NCBI RefSeq assembly: GCF_016195855.1
Contig: NZ_JACPYU010000003.1
Location: 620,001-684,000 of the forward strand
Length of the DNA stretch: 64,000 bases
From: Aquabacterium sp.
GTDB lineage: Bacteria > Pseudomonadota > Gammaproteobacteria > Burkholderiales > Burkholderiaceae_C
Reading direction: 5' to 3'
Shown here: one piece after another, positions 23,193 through 32,128 of the stretch
Position numbering within the stretch: the first letter of the stretch is position 1
How the letters are laid out: each line of letters starts with the position of its first letter
The notes under the pieces: generated by a model
What the model was told of the DNA's origin: nothing
What the model saw: the letters and a program-made list of their open reading frames with translations, nothing else
The model's database searches: none
Program-made: the position numbers and the translations under genes

Positions 23193-24344
23193 ATGAATAC
23201 CAAGACCATGCAAATTGGCCCCAAGACCTTCGAAGAGCTGCAAGCCTTCGAGAAGGAACTCGATGCCATCGGCGCCGCTGAGCGCCAGACCCTGGGCGAG
23301 CGCGATGCCCGCTACATCAAGGGCATCCTGCGCGCCGTGCGCATCCTGGAGATCGCCGGCCGCGGCCTGATGATGTTCGGCTGGTTCCCACCCACCTGGC
23401 TGCTGGGCACCTTCCTGCTGGGCATGGCCAAGATCATCGACAACATGGAGCTGGGCCACAACGTGATGCACGGCCAGTTCAACTTCATGAACGACCCGCG
23501 CTTTCATGGCGACACCTTCGAGTGGGACAACACCTGCCCGAAGGAGGAATGGCGCCACTCGCACAACTTCGTGCACCACACCTACACCAACGTGATCGGC
23601 AAGGACCGCGATTTCGGCTACGGCCTGCTGCGCCTGTCGTCCGACCTGCGCTGGAGCCTGCTGCACCCCTTCCAGTTGCTGCTGACCGCCCTGCTGGCCC
23701 TGTTCTTCGAATGGTTCGTGGCCATCCACGACATGCAGATGGACAAGGTCGTGATCGGCCGCAAGAAGTGGTCGGACGTGCGCCCGCAATGGCTGCTGGT
23801 GCGCGCCAAGATCTGGAAGGTGATCTGCCGCGACTACATCGGCTGGCCGCTGGTCGGCATGGCGGTGGGCGCCTTGTTCGGCCACGCGGCAGACACCGGC
23901 CTGGCCGTGCTGATGGGCCATGTGGTGAGCAACCTGATCCGCAATGTGTGGGCCTGGGCTATCATCTTCTGCGGCCACTTCACCGAAGACATCTACACCT
24001 TCAGCCGTGAATCGATCGAGGGCGAGACCAAGGGCCAGTGGTACCTGCGCCAGATCCTGGGCTCCAGCAACATCTCCGGCGGCAAGCTGCTGCACCTGAT
24101 GAGCGGCAACCTGTCGCACCAGGTCGAGCACCACCTCTACCCGGACATCCCGGCCAACCGCTACATCGAGATGGCCCCCAAGGTGCGCGCGGTGTGCGCC
24201 AAATACGGCATCCCCTACAACACGGGCAACTTCGCCTGGCAGCTGGGCACGGTGTTCAAGCGCATTGCCCGCTACAGCCTGCCTGGCGGCCCGCAAAAAG
24301 CCGTGCACATCGAGGTGGCGTCGATCCTGCCCGAGCGCGCCTGA
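23193..24344 (+). CDS. membrane fatty-acid/acyl-CoA desaturase, paralog 1
   Basis: A 383-residue di-iron membrane desaturase. Three histidine boxes are present: HNVMH (H89-H93), HSHNFVHH (H122-H129) and HQVEHH (H309-H314). Hydrophobic stretches flank them. The enzyme should insert a double bond into an acyl chain with electrons from the reductase encoded seven bases upstream. The HQVEHH third box resembles front-end and bacterial acyl-lipid or acyl-CoA desaturases; regioselectivity cannot be read from sequence. Two close paralogs follow in tandem. Confidence 0.92.
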   Translation: MNTKTMQIGPKTFEELQAFEKELDAIGAAERQTLGERDARYIKGILRAVRILEIAGRGLMMFGWFPPTWLLGTFLLGMAKIIDNMELGHNVMHGQFNFMNDPRFHGDTFEWDNTCPKEEWRHSHNFVHHTYTNVIGKDRDFGYGLLRLSSDLRWSLLHPFQLLLTALLALFFEWFVAIHDMQMDKVVIGRKKWSDVRPQWLLVRAKIWKVICRDYIGWPLVGMAVGALFGHAADTGLAVLMGHVVSNLIRNVWAWAIIFCGHFTEDIYTFSRESIEGETKGQWYLRQILGSSNISGGKLLHLMSGNLSHQVEHHLYPDIPANRYIEMAPKVRAVCAKYGIPYNTGNFAWQLGTVFKRIARYSLPGGPQKAVHIEVASILPERA

Positions 24345-24392
24345 ACGCCTACCAGTAAGCCGGCCTGATGCCTGGCAGTTGATCGGTACCCC

Positions 24393-25547
24393 ATGACAAG
24401 CACCACCGGTCAACCCGGCGTTGGCCCGCAAACCACCGAGGCCCTGGACTCCTTCGCGGCCGAATTGGACGCGGTCCGACGCGACACCATGGCCCGTGTC
24501 GGTCTGGAGGACGCCCGCTACATCACCCGCCTGCTGTGGGTGATACGTGGCATCGAGGCGGCCGGGCGCGCGCTGCTGCTGACCACACCCTGGTTGCCCA
24601 CCTTCTGGCTGGGCGCGGCGCTGCTGGGCCTGTCCAAGTGCCTGCAGAACATGGAGTTCGGGCACAACGTCATGCACGGTCAATATGACTGGATGAACGA
24701 CCCGCGCTTTGATGGCAAGTCCCACGAGTGGGACAGCACCTGCAGCAAGGAAGACTGGCGCCACTTCCACAACTACATGCACCACCACTACACCAATGTG
24801 CTGGAGCTGGACCGCGACTTCGGCTACGGCATGCTGCGCCTGTCGGCCGAGCAGCCCTGGGAGCCGCGCTTCCTGACACAGGCGCCCTACGCCATCATCG
24901 TGGCGATGCTGTTCGAATGGGCGATCGCCATCCACAACATGGAGTTCGAGCAACTGCGCACCAAGCGCGAGGCCACGCAGGCCCGCATCCGCGCGCTGTG
25001 GCCCAATGTGAAGGCCAAGATGTGGCTGCAGATCAAGAAGGACTACGTGCTGTGGCCCCTGCTGGGTGGCCTGGTGTCCCTGGTCCTGGGCGCCGGCCTG
25101 CTCAAGGGCCTGCTGGCCGTGCTGCTGGGCAATGTGCTGGCCAATGTGATCCGCAATGTCTGGACTTTCGTGGTGATCTTCTGCGGACACTTCACGGCGG
25201 GGGTGCACACCTTTGACGCGGCACTGGTGCAAGGCGAGCACAAGGGGCACTGGTATCTGCGCCAGATCCTGGGCTCCAGCAACATCTCGGGTGGCAAGCT
25301 GTTCCACATCATGACGGGCAACCTGAGCCACCAGATCGAGCACCACCTCTACCCCGACATGCCGGCGCGCCGTTATGCCGAAGTGGCGCCGCGTGTGCGC
25401 GCCATCTGCCAGCGCCATGGCGTGCCTTACAACACGGGCGGCATGCTCAAGCAACTGGCCACGGTGGCGGTGCGCATCGTGCGCCACAGTTTCCCAGGGG
25501 GTGAGCGCACGCTGACCGCGCTGCAACGCCCAGTAGTGCCGCACTGA
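24393..25547 (+). CDS. membrane fatty-acid/acyl-CoA desaturase, paralog 2
   Basis: A 384-residue paralog of its two neighbours. Histidine boxes are HNVMH, HFHNYMHH and HQIEHH, the same spacing as paralog 1. Strongly conserved blocks include FGHNVMHGQYDWMNDPRF, WYLRQILGSSNISGGK and NLSHQIEHHLYPDMPARR. It is 48 bp after paralog 1 on the same strand. Differences are concentrated in the N-terminal 30 residues and in the loop before the second membrane region, which would fit different substrate or positional preference (inference). Confidence 0.92.
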   Translation: MTSTTGQPGVGPQTTEALDSFAAELDAVRRDTMARVGLEDARYITRLLWVIRGIEAAGRALLLTTPWLPTFWLGAALLGLSKCLQNMEFGHNVMHGQYDWMNDPRFDGKSHEWDSTCSKEDWRHFHNYMHHHYTNVLELDRDFGYGMLRLSAEQPWEPRFLTQAPYAIIVAMLFEWAIAIHNMEFEQLRTKREATQARIRALWPNVKAKMWLQIKKDYVLWPLLGGLVSLVLGAGLLKGLLAVLLGNVLANVIRNVWTFVVIFCGHFTAGVHTFDAALVQGEHKGHWYLRQILGSSNISGGKLFHIMTGNLSHQIEHHLYPDMPARRYAEVAPRVRAICQRHGVPYNTGGMLKQLATVAVRIVRHSFPGGERTLTALQRPVVPH

Positions 25548-25568
25548 AGCGCCACACTGAAGGGCCCG

Positions 25569-25597
25569 TTGACAGCCTGCCAACGGCCCCATAAGGG
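25569..25597 (+). promoter_or_regulatory. possible internal promoter ahead of third desaturase
   Basis: A perfect TTGACA -35 hexamer at 25569-25574 lies 115 bp before the third desaturase. The matching -10 is poor (TAAGGG at 17 bp spacing), so this is weak. It is noted because the gap is the longest in the cluster. Confidence 0.25.
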
Positions 25598-25688
25598 GGA
25601 AGGCGCCCGCAGGCGGGGTCCCTACAATGCGAGAGGGCCTGCTCGATCAGGCCCCGTCCCCACAAAAGCCCCAGGTTGGATACTTCCC

Positions 25689-26873
25689 ATGGCCCCCGCC
25701 TCCCACGCCATGCTGCCTGCACCCCGCATGGGCGATGCGGCCGTCAACGCCGACATGCGGCTGGCAGCCTTTGCAGCCGAACTCGATGCGCTCAAAACCG
25801 AGACGATGGCCCAGGTCGGCGAACGCGATGCCCGTTACGTCGTGGCCCTGTTGTGGGCCATACGCGGCCTGGAAACCCTGGGGCGCATCCTGCTGCTGGG
25901 CGCGCCGTGGTGGCCAACGTGGTGGCTGGGCGCGGCCATCCTGAGCGTCTCCAAGGTACTGCAAAGCGGCGAGTTCGCCCACAACGTGATGCACGGCCAG
26001 TACGACTGGATGAACGACCCGCGCTTTGAGGGCAAGACCCACGATTGGGACCTGGCCTGCACCAAGGAAGACTGGCGCCATTCGCACAACTTCCTGCACC
26101 ACCATTACACCAATGTGATTGGCCTGGACCGGGACTTCGGCTATGGCGCCATCCGCCTGTCGGCCGACGTCCCCTGGGAGCCACGCCACCTGATCCAGCT
26201 GCCCTACGCGCTGATCGGGGCCTTCGTGTTCGAGTGGGCCATCGGCGTCTACAACATGGAGCTGGAGCGCCTGCTGATCGAGCGAGATGCCGCCACACGG
26301 GCACAAGTCAAAGCCCGCATCAAGGCCCTGTGGCCCAACTACCGCACCAAGATCTGGCGCCAGGTGAAGAAGGACTACCTGCTGTGGCCCGTGGTGGGCG
26401 GCCTCGTGTCCTGGGCGCTTGGCGCGGGGTTCGCGCAAGGGTGGCTGGCCATCCTGCTGGGCCATGCCATGGCCAATGTGATGCGCAACATCTGGAACTT
26501 CATCGTGATCTTCTGTGGCCATTTCCCGGATGGCGTGGCCACGTTCGAGCGCGAAGACATCGCCGGCGAAACCAGAGGCCAATGGTACCTGCGACAGGTC
26601 ATGGGCTCGGTCAACATCCGCGGCGGCTTCGTGATGCAGATGCTGACGGGCCACCTGAGCCACCAGATCGAGCACCACCTCTTCCCGGACATGCCCTCGC
26701 GGCGTTATGTGGACATCGCTCCGCGCGTGCGGGACATCTGCCAGCGCCACGGTGTGCGCTACAACGAAGGCGGCCTGCTGAGCCTGTGGCCCTCCGTGGC
26801 CTGGCGCATCCTGCGCTACACCTTCCCGGGCGGCCAACGCGCCCGCCAGGCCGTGGCCCTGCCCACGCGCTGA
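25689..26873 (+). CDS. membrane fatty-acid/acyl-CoA desaturase, paralog 3
   Basis: A 394-residue third tandem desaturase. Histidine boxes are HNVMH, HSHNFLHH and HQIEHH. Two changes set it apart from the other two: FAHNVMH instead of FGHNVMH at box 1, and MGSVNIRGGFVMQML where the others have LGSSNISGGK. The N-terminus has a longer Ala/Pro-rich leader. Start ATG 25689 is chosen by length; the open frame extends to 25569 and an internal ATG ten codons in is possible. No strong ribosome binding site is visible. Confidence 0.9.
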   Translation: MAPASHAMLPAPRMGDAAVNADMRLAAFAAELDALKTETMAQVGERDARYVVALLWAIRGLETLGRILLLGAPWWPTWWLGAAILSVSKVLQSGEFAHNVMHGQYDWMNDPRFEGKTHDWDLACTKEDWRHSHNFLHHHYTNVIGLDRDFGYGAIRLSADVPWEPRHLIQLPYALIGAFVFEWAIGVYNMELERLLIERDAATRAQVKARIKALWPNYRTKIWRQVKKDYLLWPVVGGLVSWALGAGFAQGWLAILLGHAMANVMRNIWNFIVIFCGHFPDGVATFEREDIAGETRGQWYLRQVMGSVNIRGGFVMQMLTGHLSHQIEHHLFPDMPSRRYVDIAPRVRDICQRHGVRYNEGGLLSLWPSVAWRILRYTFPGGQRARQAVALPTR

Positions 26874-26929
26874 GCCCCACCGGCCAGCGGGCGCGTGCCC
26901 GTGATCGCGAGATAAGCGGGGCAAGCTAG

Positions 26930-26951
26930 GGCAATCCTGTAGGAATTTGCC
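26930..26951. promoter_or_regulatory. imperfect dyad upstream of flhD
   Basis: GGCAA-TCCT-gt-AGGA-at-TTGCC forms an inverted repeat with a two-base asymmetry, about 165 bp before flhD. Its core CTGTAGGA recurs just before flhC, where it overlaps the ribosome binding site. It may be an operator; function unknown. Confidence 0.35.
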
Positions 26952-27114
26952 TGACAGGACACTCAGCGCCGATCCGACGCGCCTTACAGCACCCTGCCTA
27001 TTCAGAAATCGAAGGGTGACAACCAGAATTCAATCCATGCCGACGAGATACAAAACCGGCGCAAACAAAAGCTTCAGCAAACCGCCCTTCCAAACTGATT
27101 CAAAGGACAACGAC

Positions 27115-27435
27115 ATGACCGCCGATCAAATCCTGAACGAAATCCGCGAAGCCAACCTGTCCTACCTGATGCTGGCCCAGAGCCTGATCCGCACGGACCG
27201 CGAACAAGCCCTGTTCCGCCTGGGCATCTCGGAAGACACCGCCGCCATGCTGGCCGTACTGACCCCGGCCCAGATCATAAAGCTGGCCTCTGGCAGCAAC
27301 CTGCTGTGCCGCATGCGCATGGAAGACGACCTGGTGTGGGGCCTGCTGACCAACCACGGCAAGGCCAGCAACGACAGCGTGACCCGCCTGCACGCCAACA
27401 TCCTGATGGCCGGCCGTCATCAAGAAGCGGCCTGA
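27115..27435 (+). CDS. flhD: flagellar master regulator FlhD
   Basis: A 106-residue FlhD, partner of FlhC in the FlhD4C2 activator of flagellar class II genes. The family core is clear (ILNEIREANLSYLMLAQSLI, then AMLAVLTPAQIIKLASGS and LCRMR). ATG 27115 has AAAGGA seven bases upstream. The 240-bp upstream region carries an imperfect dyad at 26930-26951. flhC follows 54 bp downstream. Confidence 0.96.
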   Translation: MTADQILNEIREANLSYLMLAQSLIRTDREQALFRLGISEDTAAMLAVLTPAQIIKLASGSNLLCRMRMEDDLVWGLLTNHGKASNDSVTRLHANILMAGRHQEAA

Positions 27436-27489
27436 TCCAGATCGCCCGCCGCCACGTATCCCTTTAGACGAGTCTGTAGGAGTTGCACC

Positions 27490-28026
27490 ATGCGTACCAA
27501 GAGCCTGTTGACCGAAGCCAAGCAAATCGACCGCGCTGTCACCCTGATCAACCTGGGTGCCCGCCTGCAAGTGCTGGAATCTGAAACGGACCTGTCGTAT
27601 GAGCGCCTGCTGCGCCTGTACAAGGAAGTGGCCGGCAAGTCGCCCTCCAAAGGCCAGTTGCCCTTCTCGACCGACTGGTTCATGACCTGGCAGCCCAACA
27701 TCCACTCCAGCCTGTTCCTCAATATCCATGAGTACCTGAACAAGGCCGCCGAGATCGACGAGATCGATGTCGTGATCAAGGCCTACCAGTTGTACCTGGA
27801 GCAGACCGAATCCCAAGGCCTGGAGCCGCTGTTGTCCGTCACCCGCGCCTGGCGCCTGGTGAAGTTCATCGACAACGGCATGCTGACCCTGACCCCCTGC
27901 TCCAAGTGTGGTGGCCACTTCGTGACCCACCCGCATGAAATCGCCCGCCACTTTGTGTGTGGCCTGTGCAACCCGCCTGCACGTGCCGGCAAAGGCAAGT
28001 CGGCCGGCGGCCTGCACATGCACTGA
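27490..28026 (+). CDS. flhC: flagellar master regulator FlhC
   Basis: A 178-residue FlhC. The zinc-binding cysteines are at 137, 140, 157 and 160 (CSKC ... CGLC), as in the Escherichia coli protein. Conserved segments include GARLQVLESETDLSYERLLRLYKE. ATG 27490 has TAGGAG seven bases upstream. A strong terminator follows at 28193-28221, so flhDC forms its own transcript and motA starts anew. Confidence 0.97.
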   Translation: MRTKSLLTEAKQIDRAVTLINLGARLQVLESETDLSYERLLRLYKEVAGKSPSKGQLPFSTDWFMTWQPNIHSSLFLNIHEYLNKAAEIDEIDVVIKAYQLYLEQTESQGLEPLLSVTRAWRLVKFIDNGMLTLTPCSKCGGHFVTHPHEIARHFVCGLCNPPARAGKGKSAGGLHMH

Positions 28027-28192
28027 TTCATTGAATTTCCGCCCTCCGTCTGCGTGAACATTTCACGGATTCCTGGCACTTTGCGCACCAGATGCTCAAG
28101 AACCGCGGGGATCGGCCGTAACAACAGACGGACGGTTTGGAAGCGAAGCGTCCTTGCTTGTCTCCTCCTAGCACCGAACAAGTGCTTTCATG

Positions 28193-28221
28193 CGGACCCC
28201 TGATCGGGTCCGCTTTTTTTG
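28193..28221 (+). terminator. rho-independent terminator after flhDC
   Basis: GCGGACCC, 6-base loop, GGGTCCGC, then seven T residues. It lies 167 bp after flhC in the 334-bp gap before motA. The rest of that gap must contain the motA promoter, but I could not place a convincing FliA or sigma-70 site. Confidence 0.93.
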
Positions 28222-28360
28222 ACTGGCGAGCCGACGGCTGCTATTTCCATCTGGTGAGACCTGAGCGTGAAAAAAGCCCGAGCCGTGGCGTTGTTCACAT
28301 CATCAAATCTCCGGCAACAGCCGAAGATGCATACATGATTCGACCCGAACGCGACACACC

Positions 28361-29218
28361 ATGTTCGTCCTCATTGGCTACGTTGTCTGCCTAGGCTGCA
28401 TCTTCGGCGCCTACATCATTCACGGCGGTAACATGGCCGTGATCATCCACGCCATTCCGACGGAAATGATGGCCATTGGAGGAGGCTCCATTGGCGCCTT
28501 CCTGGTGAACAACCAGCCCAAGACCGTCAAGGCCGTGCTGGGCCAGTTCGGCCCTTTGTTCAAGGGCTCCAAGTACACCAAGGCGCGCTACATGGAGCTC
28601 ATGGCCATGCTCTATGAGATCTTGCAGAAGGTGCGCAAGGAAGGCCTGATGTCCATTGAAAAGGACGTCGAAGAGCCGCACAACTCCGCCCTGTTCAAGA
28701 AATACCCCACGGTGGGCAGCGATCACCACGTGATCGAGTTCGTCACCGACTACCTGCGCATGATGGTCTCGGGCAACCTCAATGCCCACGAGATCGAAGC
28801 CCTGATGGACAACGAGATCGACACCCACCACCACGAAGGCCACGCGCCTGTGGCCGCCGTGGCCCGCCTCGCCGGCGCCCTGCCCGCCTTCGGTATCGTG
28901 GCGGCCGTGCTGGGCGTGGTCAACACCATGGGCTCGGTGGGCCAGCCGCCTGCCGTGCTGGGCGGCATGATCGGCTCCGCGCTGGTCGGTACCTTCCTGG
29001 GCATCTTGCTCGCTTATGGCGTGGTGGAGCCGCTGGGCGGCCTGATGGAGCAAAAGCTCGACGAGGCCACCAAGGAATTCCAGGTCGTCAAGACCGTGCT
29101 GCTGGCCAGCATGCAGGGCTATGCGCCGCAAGTGGCCATCGAATTCGGCCGCAAGGTGCTGTACTCCACCGAGCGCCCCACCTTCATCGAGCTCGAAACC
29201 CACGTGAAGAAGAAATAA
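28361..29218 (+). CDS. motA: flagellar motor stator protein MotA
   Basis: A 285-residue MotA with four membrane segments and the large cytoplasmic loop between segments 2 and 3. The family start (GAYIIHGGNMAVIIHAIPTE) and the membrane segment with conserved proline (VARLAGALPAFGIVAAVLGVV region) are present. It forms the proton channel with MotB, which begins three bases after the stop. Confidence 0.97.
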   Translation: MFVLIGYVVCLGCIFGAYIIHGGNMAVIIHAIPTEMMAIGGGSIGAFLVNNQPKTVKAVLGQFGPLFKGSKYTKARYMELMAMLYEILQKVRKEGLMSIEKDVEEPHNSALFKKYPTVGSDHHVIEFVTDYLRMMVSGNLNAHEIEALMDNEIDTHHHEGHAPVAAVARLAGALPAFGIVAAVLGVVNTMGSVGQPPAVLGGMIGSALVGTFLGILLAYGVVEPLGGLMEQKLDEATKEFQVVKTVLLASMQGYAPQVAIEFGRKVLYSTERPTFIELETHVKKK

Positions 29219-29221
29219 GCC

Positions 29222-30181
29222 ATGGCAGGAGATTCGAAGAAGGTCCAGCCGATCATCATCAAGCGCATCAAGAAGGGCGGCCACACTGCCCATGGTGGCG
29301 CCTGGAAGATCGCTTACGCCGACTTCGTGACCGCCATGATGGCCTTCTTCCTGCTGATGTGGCTGCTGGGCTCCACGACAGAGGGCGATAAAAAGGGCAT
29401 TGCCGACTACTTCAACTCGCCGCTCAAGGTCGCCTTCTTTGGCGGCTCGGGCGCGGGTGACGCCAGCTCCGTCATCAAGGGCGGTGGCAACAACCTGACC
29501 GAGTCGGTCGGCCAGATGAAAAAGGGCCGCACCACCGAGGTGGCCATGGACAAGGCCCGCAAAAAGGCCATCCGCCAGGAACAGGCCAAGGCAGAGGCCG
29601 AGCGCCTGCGCGCCCTCAAGAGCAAAGTCGAAGAGGTGCTCGCCAACGACGATCGCCTGGCCAAATACAAAAGCCAGATCCGGCTGGACCTGACCGCCGA
29701 GGGCCTGCGCATCCAGATCGTGGACGACCTCAACCGGCCCATGTTCGACAGCGGCTCGGCCGAGGTGAACGTTTACATGCGCGACATCCTGCGGGCCATC
29801 GGCCACGTGCTGGAAGAGGTGCCCAACAAATTGACCATCGAAGGGCACACCGATGCCAAGGCCTTCAGCTCCGGTGAGCGCGGCTACAGCAACTGGGAGC
29901 TGTCCGCCGACCGGGCCAATGCCTCCAGGCGTGAACTGATTGCGGGCGGCCTGCCAGGCACCAAGGTGCTGCGGGTCCAGGGCCTGTCGTCCAGCGTGCC
30001 TTTCGAGAAAGACGACCCGGACAGCCCGATGAACCGGCGCATCAGCATCATCGTGATGAACCGTGAAGCCGAAGACCGCTTCTTCGATTCGGCACGAGCG
30101 GAATCCGTTCCACCTGAGGCCGTCGATGACGGTGAGCAGGCCGATACAAAACCCTCAAGGCCGACTGGCAGCGGTCGATAA
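29222..30181 (+). CDS. motB: flagellar motor stator protein MotB
   Basis: A 319-residue MotB. The single membrane helix contains the proton-binding Asp34 in YADFVTAMMAFFLLMW. The C-terminal OmpA-like domain that anchors to peptidoglycan has TIEGHTDAK, NWELSADRANASRREL and a conserved RRISIIV end. It is transcribed with motA. Confidence 0.97.
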   Translation: MAGDSKKVQPIIIKRIKKGGHTAHGGAWKIAYADFVTAMMAFFLLMWLLGSTTEGDKKGIADYFNSPLKVAFFGGSGAGDASSVIKGGGNNLTESVGQMKKGRTTEVAMDKARKKAIRQEQAKAEAERLRALKSKVEEVLANDDRLAKYKSQIRLDLTAEGLRIQIVDDLNRPMFDSGSAEVNVYMRDILRAIGHVLEEVPNKLTIEGHTDAKAFSSGERGYSNWELSADRANASRRELIAGGLPGTKVLRVQGLSSSVPFEKDDPDSPMNRRISIIVMNREAEDRFFDSARAESVPPEAVDDGEQADTKPSRPTGSGR

Positions 30182-30238
30182 GCCTCTAGCGAGTGCGGCA
30201 TAACACTGGGCGCCGCCAATTTGAAACAAGGATGAGCC

Positions 30239-30637
30239 ATGAGCACCCCCGCAGACATGAAATTTCTCATCGTGGATGACTTCTCCACCATGCGCCGGAT
30301 CGTCCGGGGCCTGCTCAAGGAGATTGGCTACAACAATGCAGAAGAGGCCGAAGACGGCGCCGCTGCATTGAACATGCTGAAGAACGCCAAGTTTGATTTC
30401 GTCGTCAGCGACATCAACATGCCCAACATGAACGGCTTCGAGCTGCTCAAGGCCATCAAGGCCGACGACACCCTCAAGCACCTACCCGTGTTGATGGTGA
30501 CCGCCGAAGCCCGCAAGGAAGACATCGTGCTGGCCGCCCAGACCGGTGCTGCCGGCTACATCGTCAAACCTTTCACCAAGGCCACCTTGGAAGAGAAGGT
30601 CCAGAAGATCATGCAGAAGCTGGCCACCACGGCCTGA
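30239..30637 (+). CDS. cheY: chemotaxis response regulator CheY
   Basis: A 132-residue stand-alone receiver. Acidic pocket D13-D14, phosphorylated Asp58 in [12 protein letters not shown], conserved Thr in MVTAEA and Lys in YIVKPF are all present. Phospho-CheY binds the flagellar switch. The immediately downstream cheZ confirms it as the flagellar CheY rather than another single-domain receiver. Confidence 0.96.
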   Translation: MSTPADMKFLIVDDFSTMRRIVRGLLKEIGYNNAEEAEDGAAALNMLKNAKFDFVVSDINMPNMNGFELLKAIKADDTLKHLPVLMVTAEARKEDIVLAAQTGAAGYIVKPFTKATLEEKVQKIMQKLATTA

Positions 30638-30651
30638 TCAGGAGGTTCATC

Positions 30652-31311
30652 ATGAAAATGGACCTTCCAGACAACATGCAGATGCCTGCGGCGTCGCCCG
30701 AGATCTTTCAACAGCTCGGCACCCTGACGCGGCAACTGCATGACACGCTCAATATGCTGGGTGTGCTGCCGGGGCTCAAGAACACGGTCGACGACCTGCC
30801 CGATGCGCGCAGCCGCCTGAGCTACATCGCCACCAAGACAGCCGATGCAGCCGAGAAGGTCCTCAACCTGGTGGACAAGGCCAAGGACGACCAGCAGCAC
30901 ATCGCCGCGGAAACGCGCAGGCTGGCCGCCCTGATCACCGCAGACCCCGTCAAGGCGGTGGCCAGTGGCGCGGTGTTCAACTTTGTTCAGGACGTGGAGA
31001 AAGTCACGCACCGCGTGGACGGCCACCTCACCGACATCATGATGGCCCAGGACTTCCATGACCTGACCGGCCAGGTGGTGGCCAAGGTGGTCAAGCTGGC
31101 CAACGACCTGGAAGCCCAACTGGTCAAGGTCCTGGTGCAGGCCGCCCCCCCCGAGCAGGCTCAGAAAGTGGAAGCGGCGCTCACGGCACATGGCCACACC
31201 ACCGTCGAAGAAGTGGTGCTGGAAGGCCCTGTGGTCAACGCAGAAGGCCGCTCTGACGTGGTCTCCAACCAGGGCGAGGTCGACGACCTGCTGGCCAGCC
31301 TGGGCTTCTGA
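30652..31311 (+). CDS. cheZ: CheY-P phosphatase CheZ
   Basis: A 219-residue CheZ. The catalytic segment AQDFHDLTGQVV contains the conserved Asp and Gln needed for CheY-P dephosphorylation, and the C-terminal peptide VDDLLASLGF is the amphipathic CheY-binding helix. It lies 14 bp after cheY with GGAGG ahead of the start. No cheA, cheW or receptors are in the window. Confidence 0.96.
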   Translation: MKMDLPDNMQMPAASPEIFQQLGTLTRQLHDTLNMLGVLPGLKNTVDDLPDARSRLSYIATKTADAAEKVLNLVDKAKDDQQHIAAETRRLAALITADPVKAVASGAVFNFVQDVEKVTHRVDGHLTDIMMAQDFHDLTGQVVAKVVKLANDLEAQLVKVLVQAAPPEQAQKVEAALTAHGHTTVEEVVLEGPVVNAEGRSDVVSNQGEVDDLLASLGF

Positions 31312-31351
31312 AGCCCGTCCTGCGCGCCCTTGCTACCTGAAAGCGCGAGGC

Positions 31352-32128
31352 TCAGCCCTGAGCGGCCATGGCCTCGCGTACCGCCGTCACCTGACGGCGT
31401 GACACCGACAACCACTCCATCGTCGGTGCAACCTGCACCGCCCAGGTTTCCCCGCCCTCCGCATCGTCTGCACGCCGCTCCAGCGCCTTCATGGCCTGCC
31501 TGGAGACCAGGGCATTGCGGTGCACACGGATGAAGCGCTCCCCCACCCGCCCTTCCAGCTCGGTCAAGGAATCGGCCAGCACATGGCTGTGTTCGGCCGT
31601 GCGCAAGGTGACGTACTTCTGCTCGGCCTTGAAATACAGGATCTGGGACAAGGCGATGCGCTCCAGGCGGCCACGGTCCTGCACCACAAAGACATCGGCA
31701 CTGTTGTCGACCGCATCGACTGCGGGCTCCGGCTGGCGCGCGGCCTTGAGCTTGAGCACGCGGTCCAGCGTGGCATTGAGCCGCTCCAGCCGCACGGGCT
31801 TGGTCAGGTAGTCGGCCGCAGCCAGATCGAAGGCACGCAGGGCGTGTTCGGCATGCGCCGTCACAAAGGCCACCACCGGTGGCTGGCGCAACTCACGCAG
31901 ACGGGCTGCCAGCACCATGCCATCCAGCCCGGGCATCTGGATGTCCAGCAGCAGCATGTCGGGCGAGGTGCCGGCCTGATCTTGCGCCTGCAGCCACTGC
32001 AAGCCGTTCACCGGCTCGCCGAATTCGGCGACGACCTCGTTGGCCACGCTCGCCTGCGCCAGCAGGGACTTGATGCGCAGGCGGGCCAACGACTCATCGT
32101 CAATGATGGCGACCTTGAGCGAACTCAT
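31352..32128 (-). CDS. LytTR-family response regulator (AlgR-like)
   Basis: A 258-residue regulator: receiver domain with D10-D11 and phospho-acceptor Asp62 (LLLDIQMPGLDG), then a LytTR DNA-binding domain (QILYFKAEQKYVTLRT, RFIRVHRNALV). The C-terminus ends with the family pattern of a valine/arginine-rich strand. It overlaps the upstream kinase by four bases. Position next to argH matches algR in Pseudomonas; the target genes here are unknown. It converges on cheZ with a 40-bp gap. Confidence 0.92.
   Translation of the reverse strand: MSSLKVAIIDDESLARLRIKSLLAQASVANEVVAEFGEPVNGLQWLQAQDQAGTSPDMLLLDIQMPGLDGMVLAARLRELRQPPVVAFVTAHAEHALRAFDLAAADYLTKPVRLERLNATLDRVLKLKAARQPEPAVDAVDNSADVFVVQDRGRLERIALSQILYFKAEQKYVTLRTAEHSHVLADSLTELEGRVGERFIRVHRNALVSRQAMKALERRADDAEGGETWAVQVAPTMEWLSVSRRQVTAVREAMAAQG

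Noticed and set aside
23067-25592. A minus-strand open frame of 841 codons antisense to two desaturases
   Set aside because: It even shows an internal pseudo-repeat, but only because it is the shadow of the tandem desaturases.
28222-28360. FliA-type promoter ahead of motA
   Set aside because: A GCCGAAGA box near 28310 resembles the -10, but no TAAA element occurs at the required spacing.
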